From NCBI GenBank assembly GCA_031265035.1, contig JAISDE010000195.1, positions 1 through 36,688 of the forward strand: a stretch of DNA of 36,688 nucleotides, in the 5' to 3' direction. Of this stretch, positions 1 to 8,136 are shown piece by piece. Origin of the DNA: Peptococcaceae bacterium (GTDB lineage Bacteria > Bacillota > Peptococcia > DRI-13 > UBA5745). Both the position numbers and the translations under genes were made by a program. Each line of letters begins with the position of its first letter. The stretch's first letter is position 1. The notes beneath the pieces are model-generated. The model saw only the letters and a program-made list of their open reading frames with translations. It was not told the DNA's origin and searched no databases.

Positions 1-409
1 CGCCTTGTTTTATGCGCGTTTCTCTCAGAGAAACAGTGCCGACAATTAGTGTAGACCCAATAATGTCCGGGAGTTGAGGGTCAATCATGGTCATGAGCAT
101 TTTCAGAACGTCGTTGCTCTCACCCAACAGAATCTCTGCAATCAGGTTTTCCGACAGCGATTCCGGTTTGCCAAGCAGATACTTCACCGAGCCGCTGACT
201 GCGTCATAAAAACTGAACACAGTAGGTTTGAGTTTGTCCATAAACTCTGAGAAACTGTGGCACAGCAGTTTTCGATTAATCCGCTGAACCGTTTCATCGT
301 CCAATGAATCAATGTTGCGGGTGTCACCGATTTCGGTGAGCAGATCCGGCATTTGGGGATTGAACTCGTCCAGCGCCAGAGTCCGCGAGGTTTGTGGGAT
401 ATCCGCCAT
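1..409 (-). CDS. Unknown protein, C-terminus cut by window edge
   Basis: An open frame begins with ATG at 409 and runs off the left edge after about 136 codons, with no stop. The first residues read MADIPQTSRTLALDEF, followed by an acidic, helical-looking stretch and a hydrophobic segment near residues 110-125. A GAGAAAGGGCG ribosome-binding region lies about 10 bases upstream. It starts 32 bases after the VWA gene ends, on the same strand, so the two are probably co-transcribed and may work together. I recognise no domain and assign no function. The codon pattern is coherent across the whole stretch, so I consider it a real gene rather than a chance frame. Confidence 0.6.
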   Translation of the reverse strand, partial: MADIPQTSRTLALDEFNPQMPDLLTEIGDTRNIDSLDDETVQRINRKLLCHSFSEFMDKLKPTVFSFYDAVSGSVKYLLGKPESLSENLIAEILLGESNDVLKMLMTMIDPQLPDIIGSTLIVGTVSLRETRIKQG

Positions 410-441
410 ATTATATCTCGCCCTTTCTCAACTGTGTATTT

Positions 442-2307
442 TCATTTAGCTAATTCCATACGCAGACGCCGGCCCGATCCGGCCATTTCAACGGTGTTGT
501 GATAATATATCTCGAATTCGTTTACGTCTTCTTCAAATACAATGTACATCTTTTGTCCGAACACCAGCGCCGCCTGTTCGCCTTTGTTGTGGGGCCGCCC
601 TCCTACATAGACTAACGCATTGGAATGATTTTTGACAATGAGAGCTCCGTCAGCCCGGGGAAGCAGCCGGATGTCTTCGGCCGCGGGATAGCGATACGGT
701 ACACCGGCGCGTTCCATCACGGTGGACAATTTTGTCCACTTCTTCCCTTCAAACTGCGCCAGCTGAGATGACGTCGCAGGAATATCCACTTTGCCCCCTT
801 CGATACATATTCCGTAGATATCCAGCTTTCCGATAAACGGGCCGTAGGTATTTTCAGGCTCGCCGCGATTGTCTGCTACGGTCGTAAGGACTGGGTACGC
901 AGATGCCTTGTGCTTGCGCCGGAAAGCGAACATACATGCCGCCAAAATTATTACGCCCCCTACCGTGGCGGCCATCCAAACGCTGTAGTCGGGCCTGGCT
1001 TCGGCTATCGGAAGTTCAATGATGGGAATAGAAATTGGTGTGCCGGCCGCAAACTCTACACCATGGGAGCCAGCCCGCAACGCAAAGGTGTAGTTCCCGT
1101 AAGATTCCGGATAGAAGACAAAGGTAAAGGCGCCATCTTTGCCAAAAAAATCGGTGATACTGGTACTTTTCCCTTCCGGGTCTGTCATCAAAAGCGTGAT
1201 CTCAGCGTCCTGCGGCGCGTTGCCCGCGAACAGCGGCGCGCCATTTATCGCGGCGGCAAGTGTTACGGTCGTTTGTTGGCGGTAAGCATCCGCGCCGTCT
1301 TCCTGGGTGAGCAATTCGGGGCGGCTTTCTGATGACGCGACGACCGACGCCTGGCCATCTGCCAGAAGATAAACGCGTACATCCTTGTTTTCACTGGGCG
1401 ATAGGCGTAAATCCACCGCTTCAGGATAAGGCTGGGTCAGTTCGATCATGGCGTAGGAACGTCCCTGGCCGTAGGAAAGGCGGGCGCCGCTTCCGCTGGC
1501 CTGTATCCCTTGAAGCGGGGAGTCCGCCGATATGTATATTCTGAGACGCGAAAAGCCGAAAGTCGGCAGACCGATGGAAAAATCCTGCGCTACGCTTGCC
1601 GTGTTGATTCCTGTCGTAATGCTACTGTTGTAGGCAAATTCGGTGAAGTAAACCGTTTCTACGGTTTTGGCTAAAGTGACTGGCTCTGTATGCGTGACAC
1701 CACCGCCTGTCTGGAGGGCTAATGCTTCCCACATCGGAACAAACTCGGCGCGGCTGTGCGCCTTTTCCAGGAAAAGAAAATGTATAGTGACATCGCTGTT
1801 GACCGCTCTCTGCGCGATAGTTCCCAACTCCGACGCGGCGCGCCCATAATCATTATCGCTCAAAACGAAACCGCCCTCGCTGATGTCTCCAATAAAAAAC
1901 AGCCTCTTATCCGCGGCGTCAGTCTCGTCAAGCAAATCAAGCGCGGCATTGAGGCCGATGTTAAAATCCGTATTGCCCTCGCACTTGGTTTTTTCGACCG
2001 CCTGGCCGATCACTCCACGATTATCTGCTAGCGAGACATCCAGAAAGGGCGTTTGCGATACGATAGAATCGTTTATTGCGAAATAGGCAATCCGGGAACC
2101 GTCAGGAGCCAACTCGGCACCGAGCGCCACGGCGTCTGACCAGAGCCGCTCCGGGTCAGCTTGCGCCATAGAGCCGCTCACATCAACAACCCAGACAATA
2201 GCCGCGCCGTCATTCCCGCCTTCTGCCAGAGCAACGGACGCAAGACCGCCAAGCGCTGTCACTGCCAATAGAGTTATCAGCAATCTCCGGTACAGTACCC
2301 GCCTCAT
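442..2307 (-). CDS. Membrane-anchored von Willebrand factor A domain protein
   Basis: About 621 residues. It has an N-terminal signal peptide (RRVLYRRLL, then a hydrophobic run to LASVALA). A VWA domain follows, with the metal-binding MIDAS pattern D42-x-S44-x-S46, a Thr in GNTDFNIGLN and an Asp in IGDISEG. A long beta-rich extracellular middle comes next, then one membrane span near residues 446-468 followed by FRRKHK. The roughly 145-residue cytoplasmic tail is strand-rich and faintly resembles an FHA domain (IVKNHSNALVYVGGRP), but lacks a clear FHA N-terminal half, so that reading is weak. I chose the ATG at 2307 because GGAAGGAG sits just upstream; a TTG 15 bases earlier has no such site. 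VWA domains bind ligands or partner proteins, and the partner here is unknown. Confidence 0.8.
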   Translation of the reverse strand: MRRVLYRRLLITLLAVTALGGLASVALAEGGNDGAAIVWVVDVSGSMAQADPERLWSDAVALGAELAPDGSRIAYFAINDSIVSQTPFLDVSLADNRGVIGQAVEKTKCEGNTDFNIGLNAALDLLDETDAADKRLFFIGDISEGGFVLSDNDYGRAASELGTIAQRAVNSDVTIHFLFLEKAHSRAEFVPMWEALALQTGGGVTHTEPVTLAKTVETVYFTEFAYNSSITTGINTASVAQDFSIGLPTFGFSRLRIYISADSPLQGIQASGSGARLSYGQGRSYAMIELTQPYPEAVDLRLSPSENKDVRVYLLADGQASVVASSESRPELLTQEDGADAYRQQTTVTLAAAINGAPLFAGNAPQDAEITLLMTDPEGKSTSITDFFGKDGAFTFVFYPESYGNYTFALRAGSHGVEFAAGTPISIPIIELPIAEARPDYSVWMAATVGGVIILAACMFAFRRKHKASAYPVLTTVADNRGEPENTYGPFIGKLDIYGICIEGGKVDIPATSSQLAQFEGKKWTKLSTVMERAGVPYRYPAAEDIRLLPRADGALIVKNHSNALVYVGGRPHNKGEQAALVFGQKMYIVFEEDVNEFEIYYHNTVEMAGSGRRLRMELAK

Positions 2308-2367
2308 CTGCGCTCCTTCCAACCTCGCTGCGACTCAACAACGTCAAACCCCTTTACTTTGGTTCAA

Positions 2368-2396
2368 AGTTTACACTTCGATTGATATATTGTCAA
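2368..2396 (-). promoter_or_regulatory. sigmaA-type promoter for the VWA gene
   Basis: On the - strand a perfect -35 TTGACA (2391-2396) and a -10 TAAACT (2368-2373) are separated by exactly 17 bases. They lie about 60 bases upstream of the VWA start codon. This is the only good promoter pattern in the intergenic stretch. Confidence 0.65.
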
Positions 2397-2505
2397 GTTT
2401 TATTTAAGTTAGATAAAAATGGGTGATAAAAATGGGCAATTTGCCCTCGCTCAAAGTAAAAGTACATGTCCATGGAAGTTCTAAATCTGCGAACTCCTCT
2501 GCTAA

Positions 2506-2719
2506 CTATTCGGCAAGTATATCGTCCATATCGTCAAGCATATCAGGTGAATTTTTATCTGCCTTTGCTAACAATTATCTCTAAAATCGCCACAAGCGGC
2601 GTGTAGTCACGCTCAAAAGCGTAGACATCGGCAACGAGTAACTCCTCCTTATCTGCGCTTCCCCAGTCTTTGTGCCGTCGTAAACATAATTGCTTGATTT
2701 TGTGTTCTTGCTGTTTTCA
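2506..2719 (-). pseudogene. Decayed coding stretch, frame-shifted, unidentified
   Basis: The roughly 500 bases between the VWA gene and the LpdD-like gene hold no intact gene, but the - strand shows gene-like text in two frames. One frame ends at 2555 and contains KDWGSADKEELLVADVYAF followed by ERDYTPLVAILE. The next frame continues as LAKADKNSPDMLDDMDDILAE and stops at 2506. The switch between them near 2560 looks like a one-base frameshift. I do not recognise the parent family. It directly follows the XRE-like tail at 2724-2819, so it may be the second gene of a broken regulator-plus-partner pair. Confidence 0.35.
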
Positions 2720-2723
2720 ATTT

Positions 2724-2819
2724 TCATTCCCCCCCATCCGTAACGGCTATTTCTTCGTTATCTACTGTTACGATGTCACCGACATCGCACTTTAGTGCTT
2801 TATCAAGAGATAATTTGCA
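2724..2819 (-). pseudogene. C-terminal remnant of an XRE-type helix-turn-helix regulator
   Basis: A - strand reading of about 31 codons, stopping at 2724, gives LSLDKALKCDVGDIVTVD and then an acidic tail. The pattern LxxxKALxCxVGDIV is the typical end of small Cro/C1 (XRE) repressors, after the DNA-binding helices. No start codon or helix-turn-helix remains, and the fragment directly abuts the stop codon of the LpdD-like gene in the same frame. I infer that the 5' part was lost by deletion or recombination at that junction. Confidence 0.45.
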
Positions 2820-3200
2820 TTATGAAAAAAGCTCGGCGATAACCAGATCCGCCAAGTCGTTTATTCGCTCCAAAAAGCCCTGGATATCCTGTTCGGTGGC
2901 CTGATCCACATGAACTCCCGCCGTGACCACTACTGTTTGCTGACTGGCAAGGCACAGGCGACGGGCAAAAGGCAATGCCAGCGCGTCGTCTTTATGCCCA
3001 ATCATATTGATTACCGAGGCGGTGGCGCTCATGCCGCCGTCTTTTTTTAAGCTGGGGCGGGAGTGACAGATCACCACCGCGCCTATATGGTCATGCTCGC
3101 CGCCGCCCAGATAAGCGCTGATCCCCTCCCGGGTCTGAACCACCACCGCCTCCAGCAGGCTTCTGCCCTCCCCGATTTTCGTCTGTATGACTTTCCTCAC
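2820..3200 (-). CDS. LpdD-like prenylated-flavin chaperone family protein
   Basis: 126 residues with the pattern GGGEHDHIGAVVICHSRPSL, then SATASVINMIGHKDD and VVVTAGVHVDQAT. As I recall it, this matches the small LpdD family (gallate decarboxylase subunit D), proposed to handle prenylated FMN for UbiD-type decarboxylases. The start is a GTG with only a weak AAGG upstream. It follows hpt by 26 bases on the same strand, so it is probably co-transcribed with it. No UbiD or UbiX homologue lies in the window, so its partner must be elsewhere or its role differs. The family call rests on motif memory only. Confidence 0.55.
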   Translation of the reverse strand: MRKVIQTKIGEGRSLLEAVVVQTREGISAYLGGGEHDHIGAVVICHSRPSLKKDGGMSATASVINMIGHKDDALALPFARRLCLASQQTVVVTAGVHVDQATEQDIQGFLERINDLADLVIAELFS

Positions 3201-3226
3201 GGCGTCTCGCCTTCTCTCAGGCGGCG

Positions 3227-3745
3227 TCAGGGCTTGACCACGGCGATATAAGGCAATTCCCGGCCCTTCTCATTATAGTCCAGCCCGTAGCCTACCACAA
3301 AGTAATCATCTATCTCCAGCCCGCAATAATCCGGCTTTAGCTCTACTTGCCGGCGGGACGGTTTGTCCAAAAATGTGCATATTTTCAGAGAGGCCGGCTT
3401 ACGCACCATCAGATTTTCCCGCAGATAACTCAGCGTCAGCCCGGTGTCCACAATATCTTCCACCACCAGGATATGCTTGCCGGCGATCTCCCGATCCAGA
3501 TCCCGCAGCATCCGAACCACACCGGAGGTTTTGGTGGCGGTGCCGTAGCTGGACAAGGACATGAAGTCGATCTCCACCGGCACCTTAATCTGCCGGATCA
3601 GATCCGACATAAAAACGGCGGCGCCTTTCAAAATGCCAATGACAAAGACCTCCCGCCCCTGATAATCCGCCGTGATTCGCTCGCCCAATTCCGCCACCCG
3701 GCGTTGAATATCCTTTTCGGTGACAAGGATCTGGCCCAGTTCCAT
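3227..3745 (-). CDS. hpt: Hypoxanthine (guanine) phosphoribosyltransferase
   Basis: 172 residues. This purine-salvage enzyme joins hypoxanthine or guanine to PRPP to give IMP or GMP in the cytoplasm. The PRPP-binding loop is HILVVEDIVDTGLTL. The early DYQGREVFVIGILKGAAVF, the flexible-loop region MSLSSYGTATKTSG and the C-terminal VGYGLDYNEKGRELPYI are all standard for the family, and the length is normal. I chose the ATG at 3745 because GGAGGCGG sits about 5 bases upstream. The longer upstream reading is repeat-derived and lysine/arginine rich, and is unlikely to be translated. It lies between a DapA-family gene and the LpdD-like gene. Confidence 0.93.
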   Translation of the reverse strand: MELGQILVTEKDIQRRVAELGERITADYQGREVFVIGILKGAAVFMSDLIRQIKVPVEIDFMSLSSYGTATKTSGVVRMLRDLDREIAGKHILVVEDIVDTGLTLSYLRENLMVRKPASLKICTFLDKPSRRQVELKPDYCGLEIDDYFVVGYGLDYNEKGRELPYIAVVKP

Positions 3746-3885
3746 TTTCCCGCCTCCCCGCCTGTTTTTTCGTCCCTTTGCCAACGCCCCTTTGCCAACG
3801 CGCATTTTGCCAATCGGTATTTTTTTATCCGTCGGCACCTTTGCTCAGGAGCTTTGCCAACGCGTATTTTTGTCAATTGGCGCTT
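3746..3885. repeat. Short degenerate repeats between the aldolase gene and hpt
   Basis: The unit TTTGCCAACGC occurs at 3777, 3791 and 3853, with variant copies near 3806 and 3875 that include TTTTGCCAATCGG. On the - strand the units read roughly AAATACGCGTTGGCAAA. They resemble the last codons of the aldolase gene itself, which spell AAATACGGCAAAAGC. This suggests local duplication from the gene's 3' end. No terminator hairpin is evident. Confidence 0.6.
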
Positions 3886-4796
3886 TTGCCGTATTTGGCG
3901 AATACCCCCAATTCCTCCATCAACCGCCGCAGCTCAGCCAGCTTGTCGCCGCCTAATTCCTGATAAGGCTTGCGTAGCCCCCCGGCGGGCAGGCCCATCA
4001 TCCGCAGGGCGGCTTTAATACAGACGGGATTGGAGAAAAAGTACAGGGCTTTTAATAAGTCATAGTACTTGAGATAGGTATCCCGGCAGGCTTTGACCTG
4101 GTCGATACTATCCCAGGCTTTTGACATCAGCGCCATTTCCTCCGGGATCACGTTGCCGCCGATATTGGCCGCGCCTTGGCCGCCCATCGCCATCAGCGGC
4201 AGCAAAATAGAATATTTGGGGAAATCGCAGCACATCAGGCTCACCCGGTCGCCCAGGCGTCGCTTGACCTCGCATAAGTGGCCCACGCTGGGCATGGCCT
4301 CTTTATCTACCACAAAATTGGGGCACCGCTCGGCGAAACCGGCGATCATTTCCGGCTCCAGCATTACCCCGGTGCGGCTGGGGTTGTTGTATACACCTAC
4401 CGGCAAAGCGACGGAGGACATGGCGGTGAGAAAAAACTCGTTGACCGCCGCGGCGGAAGGCAGCAGGTAATAGGGCGCGGAAAAAACCAACCCGTCAGCC
4501 CCTTCTTTCTCCGCGTATTGGGCCAGCTTTACCGTAGCTTCCGTAGTGGCCATGGTAGAGCCAAAAAAGACGGGGATCCGGCCCCGGCAAAGCTTCACCA
4601 TTTCGGGTATGATCCCATAGCGCTCTTCCGGCGTCAGCATCGTCACCTCACCGGCGGAACCCATGCAGAAAAGCATGGATGTGCCATGGGCGACATGAAA
4701 ATCCACCAACTCCCTGAAGCCGCCAAAGTCCACTTTGTTGCGCGAGTCAAAAGGCGTCGGAATCGCCACCCAGGAACCGCTTGGTTTTATCATCAT
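3873..4796 (-). CDS. DapA/NanA-family (DHDPS-like) aldolase
   Basis: About 307 residues with the fold pattern of pyruvate-dependent class I aldolases. The Schiff-base lysine sits in FVVDKEA, the catalytic tyrosine in GVYNNPSRTG, and the relay tyrosine in SAPYYLLP. The usual GTTGE motif is instead GSAGE, so both threonines of the classical dihydrodipicolinate synthase relay are replaced. The protein may therefore act on a substrate other than aspartate semialdehyde. Its neighbours, hpt and the LpdD-like gene, give no pathway hint. GGGAGGA at 4801-4807 supports ATG 4796 or the adjacent ATG 4793; an upstream in-frame GTG at 4823 has no site. Confidence 0.82.
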   Translation of the reverse strand: MMIKPSGSWVAIPTPFDSRNKVDFGGFRELVDFHVAHGTSMLFCMGSAGEVTMLTPEERYGIIPEMVKLCRGRIPVFFGSTMATTEATVKLAQYAEKEGADGLVFSAPYYLLPSAAAVNEFFLTAMSSVALPVGVYNNPSRTGVMLEPEMIAGFAERCPNFVVDKEAMPSVGHLCEVKRRLGDRVSLMCCDFPKYSILLPLMAMGGQGAANIGGNVIPEEMALMSKAWDSIDQVKACRDTYLKYYDLLKALYFFSNPVCIKAALRMMGLPAGGLRKPYQELGGDKLAELRRLMEELGVFAKYGKSAN

Positions 4797-5033
4797 CGCG
4801 TCCTCCCTCAATTTAGTTTTCACTCAGGATAAACGGGAGAAACGCCCATCCGTTCCCGCTCCGTCAACGATAATAGTATAGCACGGAGCCGGAGACTTTG
4901 CCATGAAAATATTACGGCGGCTATTATCCCGCGGCTATTATACGCCGCCGCCCGCCGCCGCCCGCCGCCGCCCGCCGCCGCCCGCGGGTTTGTCCCGCCC
5001 GCCAGGCGCCGCCCCGCCCGGCGCCGCTCCCTA
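4797..5033. other. Intergenic stretch with promoter and GC-rich tandem repeat
   Basis: Between phoR and the aldolase gene. It holds an extended -10 motif on the - strand, TGCTATACT at 4875-4883, a plausible promoter for the aldolase gene without a good -35. It also holds the GC-rich decamer repeat listed separately. I see no gene here. Confidence 0.5.
4941..4990. repeat. Decamer tandem repeat with G-quadruplex pattern on the - strand
   Basis: CCCGCCGCCG is repeated three times in perfect 10-base register (4951-4980), followed by CCCG and preceded by a partial copy. On the - strand this gives four GGG runs separated by 7-base loops, which fits the usual G3N1-7 quadruplex pattern. It lies about 45 bases past the phoR stop and is on the sense strand of any read-through RNA. 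Confidence 0.75.
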
Positions 5034-6806
5034 TTACCCCAGCGGCAACCTGATCTCGATCCTGGTGCCCGACCCCGCCTCGCTCTCCAGCCGGATTTTG
5101 CCCTGATGCCGCTGGACGATATGTTTCACGATGGACAGCCCCAGACCGGTGCCCGCTATGCCCTTGGAACGGCTTTGATCCGCCCGGTAAAACCGCTCAA
5201 AAATCCTGGCCTGATGCTCCCGGCCAATACCGACGCCATTGTCTGTCACAGTCAGGACAGCCTCGCTTTCCTGGCGCTCCAGCACCGCCTCCGCCCGCCC
5301 CCCCGGCCGATTGTATTTGATGGCGTTGTCGCACAGATTGAAGACCATTTCCTCCAATAGGCCCGGATCCCCAAAGACGGCGCATTCCTCGCCGGTCACC
5401 AGCAATTCCACCTTTTTCTCGGCCGCCGCCGCCTCCAGGCGCCGGGCCGCCCGCTTGGCGCAGTCCAACAGCGCCGCGTTTTCCAGCCCTTCCCCGCCGC
5501 CTTTTTCCTCCAAGCGCGACAGACGGAGGATATCCTCGATCATCGCCAGCAACCGGTTGGCCTCATCATAAATCCGCCCGGCGAAAACCCCGATATCCTC
5601 CGCTCTCACCATGCCGTTGATGATCAGCTCGCCGTAGCCCCGGATAGCGGTCAGCGGCGTTTTCAGCTCATGGGAGACGTTGGCGGTAAACTCCCGCCGC
5701 AGCTTCTCCGCCTGATACCGCTCCGTATGGTCAAAAAGCAGCAGCACAATCCCCTCTGTCCCATTTTCCCCCGGCACGGGATTGGCCAAAAGCTGATAGA
5801 CCCGTTCCTCCAGGGTGAGCAGTCCCTCGCCGGGGCCGCCCGCCCAGGCCGCCTCCACCGCCTGCTGCAGCGCCGGCTCCCGGCAGATCCGCAAAATATG
5901 CCGGTTTTTGATCCGGGACGGCGGCAAAGAGAATAAGCGGGCGGCGCTTTGATTGACCGTCAGCACCTGCCCTTCCCGGCCCAATACCATCAGCCCTTCC
6001 CGCATATTTTCCGTAATGCCGGCAAATTCCTCCTGCTGCTTGCGCAAAGCCCCGATCTGCCGGCGCAGCTGCTTTTGCTGCTCATCCATCCGCAAGAGCA
6101 AGGGCGCCAACTCATCATATACCGGCTGGGATAAAGGCGCCTCCAAATCAATTTGGTTGATGGGCCGGATAATGGTCTTGGTCTGATGCCTGGCCAGCAG
6201 CACCGCCAGCGCCAAAACCGGCGCCAGCATCAAAAAGAGCCAGGGTAATATGGCCGTCAGCGCCAGCCAGGCTGTATTGGCGGTGGCGGCTACCCGTAGC
6301 ACCGTGCCATCCGCCAGTTTTCGCGCGTAATAAAAGGTCTGGCCGCCCAGGGTATCAGACAAGCGCTGGGCCTGGCCATAGCCATGACGTAGCGCTTGCC
6401 GCACTTCCTCCCGCTCCAGGTGGTTTTCCATCGTCGCGGCCGCCGCCTGATTGTCGAAAAGTACCCGTCCGTCGGCGGCGATCAGGGTGAGGCGGGACGA
6501 GGGCGAGACGGCGCCGGCCCGCCGGAGAAAAGCCGCGGCGGTGTCCAAGCCGGCGGGGCTGGCCCCACCGGCGTCAATCGGTACGCCGCCAGCCCCGCCG
6601 CCGCCAGCCCCGCCATCGCCTCTCGCGCCGCCGCCGGCGGCGTAGCCGCCGTCCAGGATCAGGGCGATAAAACTCCCCTCATCTTGTACCTGCCGGCGCA
6701 TATGATCATAAAATTGCCGATATACCGCCGTCAAAAGCAAAAGAGCGGTCAACAGCACAGACACCAAGGCGATCAGGCAAAAATTGCGAAAAATCTTCTT
6801 ATTCAC
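5034..6806 (-). CDS. phoR: Phosphate-type sensor histidine kinase (PhoR family)
   Basis: 590 residues. The order is membrane span 10-30, an extracytoplasmic sensor region, membrane span 182-206, a linker, a PAS domain (about 262-365), then the kinase core. The phosphorylated histidine is H379 in NVSHELKTPLTAIRGYGEL. ATP-binding boxes are NLCDNAIKYN, DNGVGIG, FERFYR and GTGLGLSIV. It presumably phosphorylates the adjacent PhoP. Residues about 55-85 of the sensor region are a Gly/Ala-rich low-complexity insert, which is unusual. The start is GTG, overlapping the PhoP stop codon. The PhoR assignment rests on architecture and on the phoP-phoU-pstB neighbours. Confidence 0.88.
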   Translation of the reverse strand: MNKKIFRNFCLIALVSVLLTALLLLTAVYRQFYDHMRRQVQDEGSFIALILDGGYAAGGGARGDGGAGGGGAGGVPIDAGGASPAGLDTAAAFLRRAGAVSPSSRLTLIAADGRVLFDNQAAAATMENHLEREEVRQALRHGYGQAQRLSDTLGGQTFYYARKLADGTVLRVAATANTAWLALTAILPWLFLMLAPVLALAVLLARHQTKTIIRPINQIDLEAPLSQPVYDELAPLLLRMDEQQKQLRRQIGALRKQQEEFAGITENMREGLMVLGREGQVLTVNQSAARLFSLPPSRIKNRHILRICREPALQQAVEAAWAGGPGEGLLTLEERVYQLLANPVPGENGTEGIVLLLFDHTERYQAEKLRREFTANVSHELKTPLTAIRGYGELIINGMVRAEDIGVFAGRIYDEANRLLAMIEDILRLSRLEEKGGGEGLENAALLDCAKRAARRLEAAAAEKKVELLVTGEECAVFGDPGLLEEMVFNLCDNAIKYNRPGGRAEAVLERQESEAVLTVTDNGVGIGREHQARIFERFYRADQSRSKGIAGTGLGLSIVKHIVQRHQGKIRLESEAGSGTRIEIRLPLG

Positions 6807-7486
6807 TCATACCGGCCCCCGATTTTATAGCCAATGCCCCGGATCGTCTCGATCAGCTCCCCCGGCGGCCCCAATTTTTGCCGCAGGGTTTTAATGTGCA
6901 TATCCACTGTCCGGGTTTCCCCCTCAAAATCGTAACCCCAGACCGCCGTCAGGATCTGATCCCGGCTCAGGGCCAAACCGACATTTGCCAAAAGGTATTG
7001 AAGCAGCGCGAACTCCTTGAAGGTCAGCCGCGTCTCCTGCCCCGCCGCCAACACCCGATGCTGCTCCGGATAAAGGGTCAGGCTGGCGAAACGCAGCGGC
7101 TTCTCCATTTTCGCCTTTTCCTGGCCGGCCCGCCGCAGGGCCGCCTTGACCCTGGCGATCATTTCCATGACGCCAAAAGGCTTGGTGATATAATCATCGG
7201 CGCCGCTGTCCAGCCCCAGCACTTTATCAAACTCGGCGCTCTTTGCCGTCAGCAGCAGCACCGGCAGGCCCCTGGTACGCTCGTCTTCTCTCAACCGCCG
7301 CAGGATGCGCAGCCCGTCCTCCCCCGGCAGCATCACATCCAGTAGCGCCAACTCCGGCAGTTCCTCGGCCAGGGCCGGGAAAAAGCCGCCGCCGTCCGTA
7401 AATCCCCGGGCCTCCAGGCCGCTGGAGCGCAGCGCGTAAACGATCAATTCCCTTATGGCGTCGTCGTCCTCCACACAATAGATCAT
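6803..7486 (-). CDS. phoP: OmpR/PhoB-family response regulator
   Basis: 227 residues. The N-terminal receiver has the acidic pair EDDD, the phospho-acceptor Asp in ALLDVMLPGEDG, a Thr in LLTAKS and the lysine in YITKPFG. The C-terminal winged helix contains LTFKEFALLQYLL and TVDMHIKTLRQKLG. It binds DNA when phosphorylated by the neighbouring kinase and probably controls phosphate-starvation genes. The ATG at 7486 overlaps the phoU stop as ATGA; a longer reading upstream lies within phoU and is rejected. Its own stop overlaps the phoR start, so the three genes are translationally coupled. Confidence 0.92.
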   Translation of the reverse strand: MIYCVEDDDAIRELIVYALRSSGLEARGFTDGGGFFPALAEELPELALLDVMLPGEDGLRILRRLREDERTRGLPVLLLTAKSAEFDKVLGLDSGADDYITKPFGVMEMIARVKAALRRAGQEKAKMEKPLRFASLTLYPEQHRVLAAGQETRLTFKEFALLQYLLANVGLALSRDQILTAVWGYDFEGETRTVDMHIKTLRQKLGPPGELIETIRGIGYKIGGRYE

Positions 7487-8136
7487 GAGGTTTCCCGGCC
7501 TTTCACGGCAAACGCCGCCCACTCCGCTATATTGGTGGCGTGATCGCCGATCCGCTCAAAATATTTGGCGATCATCAGCAAATTGACCGCCGCCTCACCA
7601 TAGTTGACATCCTGGTGAATAAACGCGATCAATTCCTCTTTGACGCGGGTAAATAAATCATCCACCTCATCGTCGGCCCGGATCACCTCGTCCGCCAGGG
7701 CCAAATCCTGCCGGACATAGGCGTCTATGCTGGCCGTCACCATTTTTCCGGTGGCCCGGGCCATCTCCCGGACATAACGGGAGCGGACGCTGCCCTCCCG
7801 GGCCTTGTCCATCAGCAAGGAAATCTCCGCTATGTCCGCCGCCTGATCCCCGATACGCTCCATATCCGTAATCATTTTCAGCGCCGCCGAGATTTGGCGC
7901 AGATCCCCGGCTACCGGCTGCTGCCGCAACAGCAATTGCAGGCAAAGGCTCTCGATTTCCCGCTCTTTCTCGTCAATCTCCTGATCCAGGGCGATGGTCG
8001 CCTTTGCCAAAGAGTGATCGCCTTCCAGCAAAGACCTGTTGGCCTGGGCGATCGCTTGCTCGCACAAAGCGCCCATCTTGATCAATTGCAGATGAAGCTC
8101 CTCCAGCTGCTGATCGAATCGCTTCCGGGTCATCAT
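7483..8136 (-). CDS. phoU: Phosphate transport system regulatory protein PhoU
   Basis: 217 residues, the normal PhoU length, forming two similar three-helix halves. Metal-coordinating acidic patterns are visible in both halves: [16 protein letters not shown] and [17 protein letters not shown]. PhoU links the Pst transporter to the PhoR kinase and restrains the response when phosphate is plentiful. The start ATGATG overlaps the pstB stop, and the gene end overlaps phoP, so expression is coupled across the operon. Confidence 0.95.
   Translation of the reverse strand: MMTRKRFDQQLEELHLQLIKMGALCEQAIAQANRSLLEGDHSLAKATIALDQEIDEKEREIESLCLQLLLRQQPVAGDLRQISAALKMITDMERIGDQAADIAEISLLMDKAREGSVRSRYVREMARATGKMVTASIDAYVRQDLALADEVIRADDEVDDLFTRVKEELIAFIHQDVNYGEAAVNLLMIAKYFERIGDHATNIAEWAAFAVKGRETS

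Noticed and set aside
3746-3838. N-terminal extension of hpt (31 residues, Lys/Arg/Gly rich)
   Set aside because: Encoded by intergenic repeats; a strong ribosome site supports the ATG at 3745 and the resulting length is normal for the family.
3347-4018. A 223-codon + strand frame opposite hpt
   Set aside because: Antisense to the conserved PRPP enzyme, no family resemblance.
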